Below are positions 1-12,212 of a stretch of DNA of 64,000 nucleotides, piece by piece. This DNA is from Apostichopus japonicus. Lineage: Eukaryota > Echinodermata > Holothuroidea > Aspidochirotida > Stichopodidae. The first letter of the stretch is position 1. Every line of letters begins with the position of its first letter. Location: the NCBI RefSeq assembly GCF_037975245.1, contig NC_092567.1, positions 9,802,714-9,866,713 of the forward strand. The letters run 5' to 3'. The translations under genes and the position numbers were made by a program. The notes under the pieces are model-generated. The model saw nothing but the letters and a program-made list of their open reading frames with translations. It was not told where the DNA came from and searched no databases.

Positions 1-194
1 TCCTTCTATTAACAAATGAATGAAGAATTATAGCTATTTTGAGAATTCCAATATTTACGCATGAACGAACATATACCTTAGCTTTAACTATGAGAGGAAA
101 ACACTTGCTATGGACTACCAGAGGTATCTGCTTCATGACAACAAAGACACGTGCACTCGACAAACCATGTTTCGTAAATTCCACACAAATCTCC

Positions 195-348
195 GACCAC
201 ATGGTAGCCTAAAATCACAAAGAGTCAACATGGATATCTAGCCTAATCATCTGTTTATTCGCTTAAATTGTGTCGCAGTTAGCTGGCACTAAAATATTCA
301 CCGAATACTTTCGTTTTTGCTGCTATCTTTGACCACATGGTAGCCTAA
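195..348. repeat. 18-bp direct repeat pair
   Basis: The 18-mer gaccacatggtagcctaa occurs at 195-212 and again at 331-348, 136 bp apart. The surrounding sequence is only loosely alike, so this may be the trace of an old tandem duplication. Nothing else is recognisable in 1-790. Confidence 0.5.
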
Positions 349-793
349 CACCACACTAATTCAATGGGGAAATCTTGCCTTAACCATCGGTTTTTACACA
401 CACTCACCAAAAGCGTAGCGATGTTTACAACTTCCAAATAGCTGGAAATCGGTAATTGTTTGGAAGGTATGTGCTATGTTTTGAAGAGGTAATGTAGTAT
501 TGTAAGTACACTGTTGCTGTTGAATTGAAGATTTCAATTTTGAGAAGTATTCACCGGTATAATATTTTCGTTTCCGTGTTGAATGATTTTTATCCACACA
601 CGAAAAAGAACCATTACGAATGGCTAAAGCTAGAAATTGTAAGCAATTAAACAGCCATCTACACTACAAGAAAGTTATTTCATTAAAATAATCTTCCGTA
701 TTCACGTGTCTTGATTACTCAAAACATGAAATCATGAAAGCACTCGCATAGCAGTTATACGCAATCCCATCCGCCCCCCCCCCTTCAGAAAAC

Positions 794-868
794 GGGTACC
801 CGTTTTGTGTGTTTTCGATTCGGGTACACGAATGTTCGGTCGGGTACCCGGGTATCCGGTTACCCGAC
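794..868. repeat. GGGTACCCG palindrome cluster
   Basis: Several close copies of cgggtaccc and variants (gggtacacg, gggtatccg, gttacccg) are packed into 75 bp next to a C9 run at about 775-783. It looks like one end of a degenerate DNA element. No partner end was found. Confidence 0.45.
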
Positions 869-1290
869 TCAGGCCTAGAATGTTCTTACTCATTAAAGGT
901 CAAGTGACACGTAACAGATTTCCTTCAAACTTACACAAATAGAAAAGCTACATATCAAAACCCTATATTCCAAATTTGGAGTTCCACAATTGTTTCTTTG
1001 CTGTTTTAATTAAGTTAATAACCAAGCTAATTCCGAAAGATAATGACGTCACGGGGGGAACCGCCAATGTTACCAAAACTAAGTATGCCTAATATGCTTA
1101 CCGAGATCAAAGCCGTAAACAAAACGTCACGAACAGTAAACAAAATATCAGATGAGAATGGGTGCACAACAGTACAAGAAAGTTTCGTGTTCGTCAACAC
1201 TGTATACAGCGATAGCTTAGTACTATACCAGTGCACTCAGCCAGCCTAGCTGCCTATAAGTAAAGATTGGCTTGACCTTCGAGCGAATCT

Positions 1291-1485
1291 TATGTGTGCA
1301 GTGCGCCCTTCACCAGTTAAAGTTTCGATTCCTATCGCCTATCCGCGCAACTTGGACTTGGAACACCAACAGCTCGCCGTCTACAAGACAATGCCGTTCC
1401 TTCTCTATTTGGAGAAAGTATCTTCAAATCTCGAGGAGATATAGAAAGAAGTAGACCAGTAGTTGCGAAGCTGGATCGGAAAAGA
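1291..1485 (+). pseudogene. Decayed THAP-like zinc-finger exon
   Basis: Frame 1 reads YVCSAPFTS, stop, SFDSYRL, then RRLQDNAVPSLF and a basic tail RPVVAKLDRKR. This matches the C-terminal part of a THAP (C2CH) DNA-binding domain, where a Cys-x2-His-Phe motif precedes a conserved AVPxxF box. Two defects are visible: the expected histidine is proline (CSAPF instead of CSxHF), and a TAA interrupts the frame eight residues after the tyrosine. The upstream half with the first zinc cysteines is not readable in one frame. The segment ends at a good donor (AAAAGA/GTAAGTG, exon end 1485). A decayed copy of a THAP protein or THAP-containing transposase is most likely. The family call rests on motif recognition only. 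Confidence 0.45.
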
Positions 1486-2731
1486 GTAAGTGTATTTTCT
1501 GGCCTAGGCCTACTACAACAATGACTAACTTGGTATTATTACTATCTTACACTTACAGTAGCCTGATTCTTATAATTTCGTTCAGTTAGTTAGGCCCTAA
1601 ATTAGGTACGGCGACAATGAAGTTAGGCGTAGGCTAGGGCTATATTAACTTTCATTTGTGGTACATCATGAAAAAATCCAGAATAACAAGCATAAGATGT
1701 TTACATGTCATTTTGCCCAATATTATAATGTGCTCCCACCTATCTATATACTCAAGAGTCATAGCTCATATGTTTCACAGTAAATGACATCCTTATATTT
1801 TGCCATTTTTGTTGGTAGGGCTGCAATTTTTGTTGCAAGAGAAAACGCTTGTGACAGGTACTTTCAAACATATCAAACTGCTTTCTTAAATGAAATTTCA
1901 TAACTTCCTTGTTATTTTCTTTCCCAATTTTCAATACTTAGATTAATCTAGAAGCTGTTCCCCAACCAACTGCAGTGAAAAAAAAGGCAGCATTCTGCGG
2001 AATGTACATCTCCATCTAAAGGTAGCATGATCTTATAGACATGTGCTTGATATTACCGAAAAACAGTTGGGAAATGGGGGAGGGGAGGGTGGTGACAGGC
2101 ATTAAAGATTTAAGTAGTCAGTTTTGAACGGGATACAAGGAATCTCCACCAGTAAAACATTGAGGCATGTATATGGGGGGGGGGGGGAAGCTACCAGGCA
2201 AAAAGGCGGCAGGGGGGTTGGGGGAGAAAATGTGGTAGAGAAGTGTAAGCTAGGGTAATACAAGCAAGAATGGAAAACTTTCATACATCTATAGAGTATT
2301 CTATAGCAGAAGTGAGTACAGGGGCCAAAATTTTAGAAACAGTACTCGTTGAAAGCAAAATAGCAATCAAAACTGCACATCGGGCAGGCTGACTAGGGGA
2401 TAATATACATTGTATTTTATCCATCATATCCGCCTGCCTGACGAGAGTGGTTGAGGAGGCTATACCTGATGGCTTCACAGGAAAATATAAAGGCTACAGC
2501 TATAGTTACTGAGAGAAGGGAGATTACATTGTAGTTATACTATATGAAACCAAGCTGAAGTCATTTGCAATGCTCATGGTGTGAGTGGCCCATATTTTTG
2601 CAGCCACATAAAGCAGGAGGATATGCTCTCCTTCAGAAAAGATAAGTGAACCATCTAGGCAGCTGACCCCTGTCCAAGAGCAGCCGATACTGTATGTGTG
2701 TAGTATAATAAGCGTTTATTCTAATTTTCAG

Positions 2732-2969
2732 TGAATGTAACACATGTAGAAGTCCAGTGTTCACTGGTCCCCCTACCACCATTGAAGTTGCTGACTGGAC
2801 CAACAGAGACAAGAACACCATCAAAGCAACCAGGGCCATCTCACAGTGGCGATGATGGTCCGTCTGCTGCTGTGGCATCCACATCAGGATACACCGAAAA
2901 ACCGCCAGGTAGTCCGGACTACACTCCATCAGTTAACTCATCTGAACATGACAAAGATGACCCTTCAAG
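2732..2969 (+). CDS. Possible internal exon, low-complexity linker
   Basis: An open frame of about 79 codons lies between a plausible acceptor (TTCTAATTTTCAG) and donor (TCAAG/GTAATT). It enters in phase 1 and leaves in phase 2. The product is rich in Pro, Ser, Thr and Asp (for example GPSHSGDDGPSAAVAST) and has no recognisable domain. Such linkers often follow THAP domains, and the decayed THAP-like segment lies 1.2 kb upstream on the same strand. However, that exon ends in phase 0, so the two do not join directly. I cannot name the gene. Confidence 0.3.
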
Positions 2970-3526
2970 GTAATTTTCAAGATTGATAGTAGATTAGTCT
3001 GGAAAATCAATTGGTGCCATAACTTTCTGGAAAGAGGATCATTATTAATTTTGACACCAACACTGTGGGGCAGTCTGGAATGTGTGGTGAGGCCATCAGT
3101 CTTTACTTCAATTAGCATATACATACTGTATCTGGTAGAGTTGTCACAGCTGTATGTGAACAAGAAATAAAGGCACAAACAAGTAGTTGGATTTTACAGA
3201 GTATATTATATCTTAACTTGGCTGGATATCTGCTACTGAATACAAATGGTGAAAGTTGCATCTTATACACTCTTTTACCATGGATTACAAGGGGATGGGA
3301 CAGGATGTTACTCTGTGCACATGTTTACTTTACTACATAAACAGTGGTTAAGCTACTGCGACAATGACCACACATCCTGCTGAAGATTACATAATCCATA
3401 ATATTCGGTGCACAAACAGGTGTAGGGTTTTTGTTGTAATCAGTAAAAAATATATTGGAATTGTTCAGGCACAAGTTGTCAGGTAAAACCTGACCCATGT
3501 ATCCACACGAATTGAGGTGTACTCAG

Positions 3527-3619
3527 CTGTCGCCTTAGTTGGGCATCCAAAGACTTGACCGACAACTGTGCCATGCCTATTGACCGAAATGGAGTGATTG
3601 GAATGCCTCTATCTAAATG
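3527..3619 (+). CDS. Possible small exon, unknown product
   Basis: The exon lies between an acceptor-like GTACTCAG and a donor AAATG/GTATGT. Taken in the phase left by the possible exon ending at 2969, it reads through about 30 codons containing DNCAMPIDRNGVIGMPLSK. The phase match is the main support. It does not join in frame to the next candidate exon at 3675 (a TGA would form), so the model is incomplete or broken. Confidence 0.22.
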
Positions 3620-3674
3620 GTATGTTTTTATGAACTATTAGTATATTATTCTTCATATCTTTACTATTCTACAG

Positions 3675-3851
3675 ATTATGTATGGGAACTTCTTGACTGC
3701 TTGCAACAACTTCTGCAGAAGTGGAACTCTGAGAGACGAGTGTCCTGTTCCTGTCAGAAAAGAGCCCCCACCCCTTGCAAGCTCCTATGTTCATCAGAAC
3801 AATGAGGATGCCATAAAACAACACCGAAGCAGATTTCAAAAGCTTTTCTGA
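3675..3851 (+). CDS. Possible terminal exon, unknown product
   Basis: After a good acceptor (TTACTATTCTACAG) an open frame of 58 codons runs to TGA at 3849-3851. It includes a coding-looking stretch, VRKEPPPLASSYVHQNNEDA, followed by a basic C-terminus. No domain is recognisable. It lies on the same strand as the THAP-like remnant and could be its last exon. The join to the preceding candidate exon is not in frame. The call rests on the splice site and amino-acid character only. Confidence 0.3.
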   Translation: MMYGNFLTACNNFCRSGTLRDECPVPVRKEPPPLASSYVHQNNEDAIKQHRSRFQKLF

Positions 3852-4706
3852 AGTACTGTAGTTGATGGCCTCCCAAGTTATAATTTTGTTTCATTGTAGT
3901 GGGGAGCAATCGACTCTGTGAATCGTCTGTTCACATGGTGTATGGCACAGCTGCAGAGCAGTGTTAATTAACAGGTCGCTACCAGCCTTTAGGGAAGTTG
4001 CTAAAGTTTTACATTCAAGTTTTACTTACATCTGGTTTCCATTGTAACTAACTATTAGTAATGATAACATTATATTTAAAAAAAAAGTTCCAATGACAAG
4101 TATTCCTTTCTAGAGAGCTTAGACTTCATAAATGTAAATTTCATGCTGACTTACTATTTGTATGCAACTTTGGTGTTTCAAACATGTTGCCAATTTTTTG
4201 TTTTTCTCGAAAAGAATTGACAGAAATTTGCTGTTTGTTCCCCGCATGGGATAAAATATGATTTTTTTTATCTCATTTATGATCAAGTAACCTTTATATT
4301 CCATGGATTAATGAACAATTTCAGATTGATTCTCATTACAATTTTATTAAAATGAAAGCCTAAGCTCTCCAGATCCAATTGACATAGTGGTTTAGGGTAC
4401 TTAATTCAAACTATTCTTCTATTTTAACCTAGTATATTTGAGATTTCAATCATCCAGATTTTGTTGGCAGGCTACTAGAAGTGACAGCTTTGCTTACAAG
4501 AGAGAATACATACAAAAAATTAACTTGAGTTTTTATTATTTATTACTCTTATGTACTTCCCAAACTTGAAAATGTAAAATTTCATCCAAGATTGTAGTTA
4601 ATACCATGAACCAGAAAAATGTAAGCTGGAATTCCAAAATGTTCACCATTCAGCCACAAACAGACAGCACTGAACCCTGTTTCTATAAAACTTTGCAGAA
4701 ATGATA

Positions 4707-6554
4707 CTATGACTTGGCATAAACAGTCCACATTCTCAGTCTTGATAATTTAAATCCTTCATACTGTTCAGATGGTAAAGCTTCTCTAATCCTCCTTACT
4801 GCATAGGATGGGAGAACAACACAAAACTCCTTCCCTAAAAACTGCTAGCTCATCCGTGCAAGTTGTCTGTATGCTGTGTGTCTGTATTTCCTGTAAAATA
4901 ATCATATGAAAACCAGCTATAAAAGATGAAGACACACAAAAGCTTGGTAGCCATCTGGGGACGTCAATTTTAAAATAAATTTCTATATGATTTCCAGAAT
5001 TTGCTTGGCCCCTAAATCTGCCTCCCCTAAAGTAAGCATAGCTATGCCATTTATACAAACTGATCATTGTCATCATCTCGGGGACTCAAATTTGTAAATG
5101 GATCGTGCACAAGCATGGTGGACATTTTTTTTGTGGCATTTGGGTCCATGGCTCAGTGTTAATGATTACTATGTCAGTCAGGATGATAAGGGTTAACCTC
5201 AAGGGCATTACACCAGTTTTTGGTCAAAATGACCTAATCAGAAGCAGGTTTTGAACATGGTGCACAAATTTTCTTGATCAAATCTATATCTTAATGTTAT
5301 TCCTTTCACAACGAAACAAAACTAAACTATGAATACACCCTCTGTATTGTTACATCTTTCAACAGCAGGTCAGAGCAATGAATAAAGGTATACAACAAAA
5401 ATAATGTATTCTATACTTACTCTTGGATCCTGTTTTCCTGTGCACGTCCACCATACTGTTGACGGTACATGTAGTAGGCTGTCTGAAGAAACAATGGGTT
5501 CAGGCACATAGCTTCAAAACCTGGGTGTAAGGTGATGCATGCAGCACCTTCTTCATCCATCACAGTCCTTATCTATTTCGCTGCAGCATCTACACTCCCT
5601 TGCTGTAGGCATCACAGCACATTGGCCACAATGACACCTGTAAACAATACAAACCAGTTCAAATAATAAAGAGACAATTCAATGACTTCATACCAACCTC
5701 AATTATTGGGGCATACTGTACTAACATGTCAAAATAGAAAAGGGGCACCTCTGAAGGGCAATCTACTGTTGAAGCTCCTTACAAGTAACATCACTAGTAA
5801 GGAAGGGGTAACCTCTTCTTAGAAGTCTTGCCTCTGTTGGGACAATGCTGCAAAGGAAAATAAAACAAGCCGATATTGCCTCGTTTCCAACTCTTTCCCA
5901 CTTCTGAATCCATTCCCTAGATTGAGAAAATCTGGTTATGAAATTAGCTCAAGCGGAACTGACAAAAAGCTGGTGTGAGGTGCCACCTTCTCCCTCCCCC
6001 CCCCCCCACCCTTTCCCTGATTTGTGGTAACTTCACTAATTTGCCACTAGGCCTACAACTGCTAGGAAATTAATAATAGGCCACCTCTGAATTTGTTGTG
6101 CACTCTTCCAATTGGCTCCTTCAATCTACTAACCAAATGAAACATGTCTGTGTGACATGTTCCTGGGGCATGTGCTGCCACAACTTTTAAGGAAAATAGT
6201 AACTTCCTTAACTTTACTCAACCGCACATTCATGTTAATTTTGCTGCCCCATCAACAAATTGGCTAGCTAAGTGTATGAGCAAAGTTAGGAAACATTTAT
6301 CGGTTCTAGGCCTAACTAGTGACACAACTATCCTATATAAAGTATAGTAGCCTACGCTTGGCGTAACGTTACCGTTATATTCCGTCAAGACGATCAATTT
6401 CGACATCGCTGTCCGATCCCGCTTCCTCTTCGCTGGTCTCCGGTTCGAACATATAGGGAAAAACTTCCCCACGATCGTCCACCATGTCCTCCATTTCCCT
6501 TACTTCTTCGCCGTTGCTATCTAAATACTGTGTGTCAATGCCACCGGCAGCCAT
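4707..6554 (-). pseudogene. P2X7-like gene copy, broken by stop and frameshift
   Basis: The minus strand carries parts of the P2X purinoceptor 7-like family, whose members share the cysteine-rich C-terminal domain of P2RX7. Exon 1 (6554-6373) starts at ATG and has an acidic region with FPYMFEPETSEEE, ending at CG/GTAACG in phase 2. Exon 2 (5637-5421) follows TTGTTTACAG and reads CHCGQCAVMP, RECRCCSEI, then HPGFEAMCLNP and LQTAYYMYRQQYG, ending at AAGA/GTAAGTAT. The last exon (4834-4707) reads VVLPSYAVRRIREALPSE and stops at TAG. Between 5070 and 5000 the words YKWHSYAY may be the remains of the missing AYRQ exon. Defects: an in-frame TAA just before the exon 1 donor and a one-base frameshift in exon 2 after SEIDKD. 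A pseudogene is most likely; sequencing error could explain the frameshift but less easily both lesions. Confidence 0.65.
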
Positions 6555-6678
6555 TTCGCGATATGTATAAGCTATGCTGTGCTGTGTATATATGCGTACT
6601 ACAGTGCGTGTATAGAAACTGTATGTGGTAGCAATATCGTATGCGACGATATCATTCACTTTCGACTTGGTAAACAAA

Positions 6679-6686
6679 TGACGTCA
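6679..6686. promoter_or_regulatory. CRE/ATF palindrome TGACGTCA
   Basis: A perfect TGACGTCA inside the longer palindrome AAATGACGTCATTT lies about 125 bp upstream of the ATG of the broken P2X7-like gene on the minus strand. CREB/ATF factors bind this octamer. Its position suits a proximal promoter, but the octamer is abundant throughout the window, so function is inferred. Confidence 0.35.
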
Positions 6687-6689
6687 TTT

Positions 6690-8489
6690 GTTTTCGGCTT
6701 TCCCTGAACGAGTCAATCTAGCCGATTTTTGCGGAGTTTTTTGTTGCTTGATAGGAAGAAAATGCAAGGAATTTATGAAAAAAGAAGTCAATGGATGTTT
6801 TGTTCGATGTCTTATGTATCAATTTGTGATTTTTCATCTTAATCCAAATCTTAACTTTCTTGTAACAGACTGCTGAAAAAGGTAATATTTTCGAGAAGTT
6901 TGAGATTTAATATTATGCAAAGTCAAGTTTACGTGTCGCTTGACCTTTAAATAAAAATAATGCTCAAGAGAAAGCTTTAATCCTTCGCTTGGATCAAGTA
7001 AATCATCATGGATGCAACTATGCTGCAGGCTTTGATAGTATCTGATGAAAAAGGAATTATCATGGTTATTTAAACTAGATACGTGTTTCTTGAGTTTAAT
7101 GGAAATGAGCATTTGTCATATCGTCACCAGTATTGTTACTGAATTAGAACCGTAAAACTAGGGACGTGCAGTTAGCTGTAGCAGGTGGTTAGATCTGAAC
7201 CAGTGAAACGTCCGGTTATTCAATGCAGTGGGCACTGCAACTATGATATCTTTGTAAGATCGGCTGCAATAGTCTAGGCTCGCATTCAAATTCCAGAAGC
7301 AGAACATGTAAACTAACAGAAACAAAGAGATGCTACAATGGTCTGTTCTATTTCAATTCAACAAGTATTGTATACAATTGATATTCATGATCTTTGATGA
7401 CGTCACTAATGCGTTGTAATATAAAGCTGAATATCTTGATAACCGGGTAGCTTTACAAACATCACGAGCAATCAAATGTTTAATTTCTCTCTACAATAAC
7501 ACATCTATACTAAGATTCTACCTAAATTCATTATTTAAATGATTAAGAGTAATATCAATACATACAAACCACTCTATCTCCACTCCTCAACATTATTTCT
7601 CGGACTCGTACACATTGTACCCTCGTTCATTGATCTGTGTTTATAGGACACCTCGAGATTCTCATTGTTAATGATGGAGTGACGTCACTGCTGCTGATGT
7701 CATCATTGATCAATTTCAAAGACAGTACTAGTTAGTGTAAACAACACGTTTGCCCTGATTCATTAAACGTTTGACCATTTTAGACAGATGTGTGTTAAAT
7801 AGCTACTAAATGATCTCGTGATAACAGCTTAGAGAGAGATTCAGAGACGATGTAGTCGAAGTCAGTTTGTTCATCATTTGCAATTTCGAAAGCGCCGACA
7901 TTTAGACGAGTGACGAAGCGTACAAAATTTGATTTTATCACTGCATTTTCTGGAACTCTAATAATGTATTCCTGCCACCCCCCCCCCCCTTACCACCCTA
8001 TCCACTTTGCAAAGTAGGGTGTCAGCTACCACTTGCACCGTGGACCTACACCTATAATGTATTTTTAGTACAGTTTGAAGAACATTAAACAAAGAAGCCT
8101 GAGCGTAAAAACATGTAAATAGATCCTTTACATAAACCTTCTGTAACGAACTGGGATGCTCCTATAGATCCAGCAGTCCTCTTACATGCAGACTGGTTAC
8201 GTGGTTATCAACATTTTTTTTAATTCTTTTTGCATACATAATTTAATTTAAATTTGCTATTATACAAATCTCCTTTTTCTTCTTTTAACAAACTTTTGTA
8301 AACAGTGTTTAATTATGGCTCTTGTGATTTCTGATGTCGTCACTGATGTTGAGTATTCCCTGATCCGTTCATCGTCTCATGGATTATTATTCTTGATATG
8401 AGCATCGAATACTCGACTATCATGATTTGATTTCTTAATTTAATTCAAGATTCCTTCCTATTTGAGTTGTGTCATATGTTTTTGGTAGG
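6690..8489. other. Non-coding stretch
   Basis: No gene is recognisable. Two TGACGTCA sites (about 7398 and 7680) lie 280 bp apart, and a C13 run lies near 7979-7991. Short open frames look random in composition. Confidence 0.5.
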
Positions 8490-8682
8490 ATAACTGATCA
8501 GTTATGCTAATGAGATGATAACAATTCTAACATGATTGATTTAATAACTAAGAGGATACTAGTTGTAAACTGATCAGGTATAAAACAGAGATGATAATGA
8601 TAGTAAACTGATCGGTAATCTGAATGAGTTATAAGGATTGTAAACTGATCAGCTATATTACTTAGATGATAAACTGATAAGT
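8490..8682. repeat. Degenerate tandem repeat of aaactgatca
   Basis: The word aactgatc recurs at about 8492, 8567, 8604, 8642 and 8671, each followed by a short AT-rich spacer containing tagatgat or similar. Spacing is irregular (29-75 bp), so this is an eroded minisatellite. Confidence 0.5.
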
Positions 8683-8846
8683 TCAAAATCAAGGAATCAA
8701 CTAGATTGATTACTCAGCTGATATGAAGTTATAATCGAGGGCCAACATAAATCACTTGAATATAATGTTTATTATTTCATTCCAGACAAAAGAAGATTAA
8801 CTTGCACTTACATTTGTTCATCAATTTCTTTCATTTTATTTATCAG

Positions 8847-8899
8847 TTTGGAACTTGCGGAATAATCGCCGTCTGAATCTACAGACCGGTCAATGGCAG
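8847..8899 (+). CDS. Possible small exon (first of a chain)
   Basis: The segment lies between acceptor TTATTTATCAG and donor GGCAG/GTAAGAG. In the frame that continues into the candidate exon at 20584 it reads WNLRNNRRLNLQTGQWQ and ends in phase 0. An alternative reading starts at ATGGCAG, but this gives a stop at the junction. No family is recognised. Confidence 0.25.
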
Positions 8900-10340
8900 G
8901 TAAGAGATTGTGCACCTTTCGTTCAGATGTTGATCATAATGCATTCTGGTCAGCTTATTTGAGCTAAGCTGCCCTCTGTATTACTTTACCAGTAAATATA
9001 AATAAATATTGTGATAACATAATTTGTGAAATGCACTTAGTTGATGGTAGCAAAAGAATTAAATTGTGATTAACAGAAACGAAATTAAAACAACAGACAT
9101 TTTCTCTCCCCTTCCCCAAACGTTGGTCTAATGCTTTCCATATCGTTGTTTTTTTCTACCTGAATGCCACCCCGTGTGTCCCTTATTACCCAACCATAAA
9201 TTATTTTTATTATTCAAGATATTCTCTCACAGGTATAAGTAAAAGCACAATACTGCCTTGTAGAAACGAAACACTCATGCTAATTTCTAATCAGAATTGT
9301 ATTCATGTTTGCTTACAATGTAGAAGGAAACTTACTTCATCAAAACATAGTGAATATTTATGTGTATTATCTACTATAGCGTTAACTGAAAAGATAACAT
9401 AATGAAATCCTTTAAATACTGCTCGATTGTTGAAGGATATCAAAGTTTAAATGTTAGTGACGTGGTGTCCATTTCACATTCAAAGAAGTGGAATATATTC
9501 CTTTAAGAAAGACATATAAAATTGTGATTACTTTTCTTTACTTCCTTCTACCACTGTCAAATCAGCTTTGGCAGAAAGAGACAACAAAGTTAAATTTTTA
9601 ATATTAATAAGAAAAACTTCAGGTCGCCAATGGCAAACATTTTTCTTCATTTCATCCCTGTTGTTTCTTCGTCTAAATGTGATTTAATATGTTTTTAAAC
9701 AGAAGTGTCTGAAATAAGACACACTTCGTACAAAGTATGAAAAACTGGTACTCCAGCTATATAGCTATGTAGCTACAGGGAGCCTGGGGGGCGGGGCCCC
9801 CATGAAATCGGCTGGCCCCCCCACTTGCCCCCCACTGGAAATGTTGTAAAAAAAATGTTGTAAAAAAAAAAACTCATCAGTGCGATTCACTAATATTTTT
9901 TGTTCAATAATTTGGGAAATAGAGTTACACAATTTTCTCGTCTGCATCTGGCAGAATAAGAATAATACAATATCTGTAGTAATCATGAAAATGGTCACAC
10001 AGCATGGCATGGCAATGGTCGATGCGACGATTGTGACCATACACCACGAACCTTGTGCATATGCTGCGCGATATCGATATCTACCAATACATATTATCGG
10101 TCACCGATTGGCACAAAAACCCAGATTCGGATGACAGCTGCCTCAAGAAACCAAATAAATGGCCTAATTAGCACCGAGCCACCAATGTGGACCATTACCG
10201 AAACATCGATGCGTGTTAATCGTCCATCCCCTTCCTCTATTGCTATTTAAGTCCACATGTGGGCATATCCTGCAAACCTACCGGTAGCCCACAGGGGTTT
10301 GAGTTGGGAGAAAGGCCTTGACACCTTGAAACGACAAATG
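8900..10340. other. Non-coding stretch with a G/C-rich island
   Basis: Mostly AT-rich sequence without genes. At 9776-9840 a G/C-rich patch (caggga followed by G and C runs) resembles the subterminal part of the hAT-like elements of this window, but no matching second end or TSD was found. Confidence 0.4.
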
Positions 10341-10348
10341 ATGCCAAC

Positions 10349-10390
10349 CATAGGCGTACGAGGCGGGAGGGGCAGGGGGCAGACTGAAAA

Positions 10391-10423
<33 letters not shown>

Positions 10424-10518
10424 TTTCCGCTTAGGCTGCCCGAATTTTTCAGGTCTTTTGCCCGAATTTCTTGTCCTCTGGAAATATATATATATAGGCC
10501 TATATATATATATATAGG

Positions 10519-10552
<34 letters not shown>

Positions 10553-11909
10553 GTAGCTTGCCCGAATCATTTTCCAATTTTTGCCCGACAATTCCATGAT
10601 TTTCTTTATTTAGCATCATGATGCCCGAATATTGCCGTGTAACATCACTGTAAGCGCTGTTCATCTGGGCTACCACGCTTTTTGCACGACCATTTTTTTT
10701 TTCTAACTAGTCAATTGTATACCTGGACCAAGGGGGCGGAACCGGGGGGAAAAAGGGGGCACGTGCCCCTCCCCCACTTTTCCTCAGGTTAAAAATGCGC
10801 CTTTTTTCTACATAAAAATTGAGGTGCAAGAAGCCAGGGAACCAGAATGAACACTCGGGAAGGGCCGTTTCCGGCCATCTGAGGGGTTTGTAAAACCAAA
10901 AATTTTCTAGTACGCTCCGCGCCAACCGATGGTGGCGCTCCGCTCAGATAGTCGTGCATACAACTTTGCAAATGCTGGCTAAACCCGTGACTTTTAACGA
11001 ATTCCTGTGAGTCAAACTCAAAACATTTCGAATGGAACAAATTTGTTAAGATATTAACAAGAAAAAACTCTAATTCGGAAGATTCCTACATTAGCAACTA
11101 GCATGATTTCACCTCATTTTCTGTCAAAAGAAAACTTGTTCCTTGTTTCCCAATTTGCTAATTGGATATTGCAGTGCTAGTATGCATATTTTCCTTGAGG
11201 GTGGGGGGGGGGGCGTTGATGGAGTGATGTGTAAACAAAAATAAGATAATACAATACTGAATGTAAGGCTGCATCATTCCAATCGAATTTCTGCAAAGTG
11301 CCCTTTGATGTCGGTGCCCCCCCCCCCCAGATTAAAAGTGCTTCCGCAGCCCTTGACCTGGATATCCCCGACATGAGTGTATAAAAGAAACATTTCTTTT
11401 TCATGGATGGTGGGGGGGGGGGGGAGTGCATAGAAGCCTAGAAGTACAGGTTTATCATATTCTTTGTTATATTTTATCCTTTTTTGTGAGACAAATTGCA
11501 GTCTCACCCGACACAGCGTCTACGTGTCGTTGAATAATGTATGTTTTTCTGGAGGTAGCTGAGTACTGTGTTAAAATAATAAATAAGGTAACTAAATATA
11601 GGAGCTTAAAAAATATACTGTCCCATTTATCCCTTCAAAGTGATGTTACCATTTTTTCTTCTTCTAATATACCACATTTTTGGGAAGTGTAAATTTCTAA
11701 AACGTGAGATTATAAAATAAAGAATGTTTAGATGCAACTTACGAGGCCTCAGAAGTGCCGTTTCCGGCAACCTGAGAGGCATTGTGTGCCAAAAATTTTC
11801 TTGTAAGCTACGCGCCAACCGATGGTGGCGCTCCGCTTAGATAGTGTCACGGGAACTTTCAGGCACAAAAAGTTTTGCCCCCAAACTGAAATGGTCCCGT
11901 ACGCCTATA
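10349..11909. mobile_element. Non-autonomous hAT-like element, 1.56 kb
   Basis: The ends are inverted: cataggcgtacg at 10349 and cgtacgcctata at 11898-11909 (11 of 12 match). They are flanked by a perfect 8-bp duplication, atgccaac, at 10341-10348 and 11910-11917. An 8-bp TSD is the mark of hAT transposons. The interior has TTGCCCGAATTTTT-type words shared with the element at 22291-23493, which has the same kind of ends, so the two form one family. It also contains (TA)n tracts and two copies of a G/C-rich module (10914-10954, 11808-11846). No transposase is encoded; open frames inside are random. Confidence 0.85.
10389..10550. repeat. (TA)n microsatellites with AGGCC interruptions
   Basis: A (TA)n tract of about 45 bp at 10389-10434 is followed at 10483-10550 by TA tracts separated by two AGGCC(TA) words, giving a palindromic pattern. 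It lies inside the hAT-like element. Confidence 0.9.
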
Positions 11910-11917
11910 ATGCCAAC

Positions 11918-12212
11918 TTCCCTCAAGTTAAAAGTCTGGCTGAGTTGGCAAGGGCCAGTCAGCATGAAAGAGAAAAAACTTTTTTTGCATTTCTGTCACC
12001 AAAGTTGCACATCTTTTTGGTTGCTATTTTGCCTCACAGGTGCCATCTCCTGCGATCTAAGGGGGGGGGGGGGGTGCTGAAATCTCTAACTTTCTCTGTA
12101 CGCTCCGCGCCAACTTAGGTGGCGCTCCGCTCAGATAGTAACCTCCGCCCCCCCCCCCCCCCACAAGAAAGAACAGATGGCCCCCACTCAAAAAATCCTA
12201 GCTACGCCACTG
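11918..12212. mobile_element. hAT-like remnant with one recognisable end
   Basis: The right boundary ctagctacgccactg (12198-12212) is the inverted form of a CAGTGGCGTAG-type hAT end. The interior has G and C runs and another copy of the G/C-rich module (12098-12139). I could not find the partner end or a TSD (right flank actacaat), so the left boundary is a guess. It may be a larger element into which the 10349-11909 element inserted. Confidence 0.4.
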
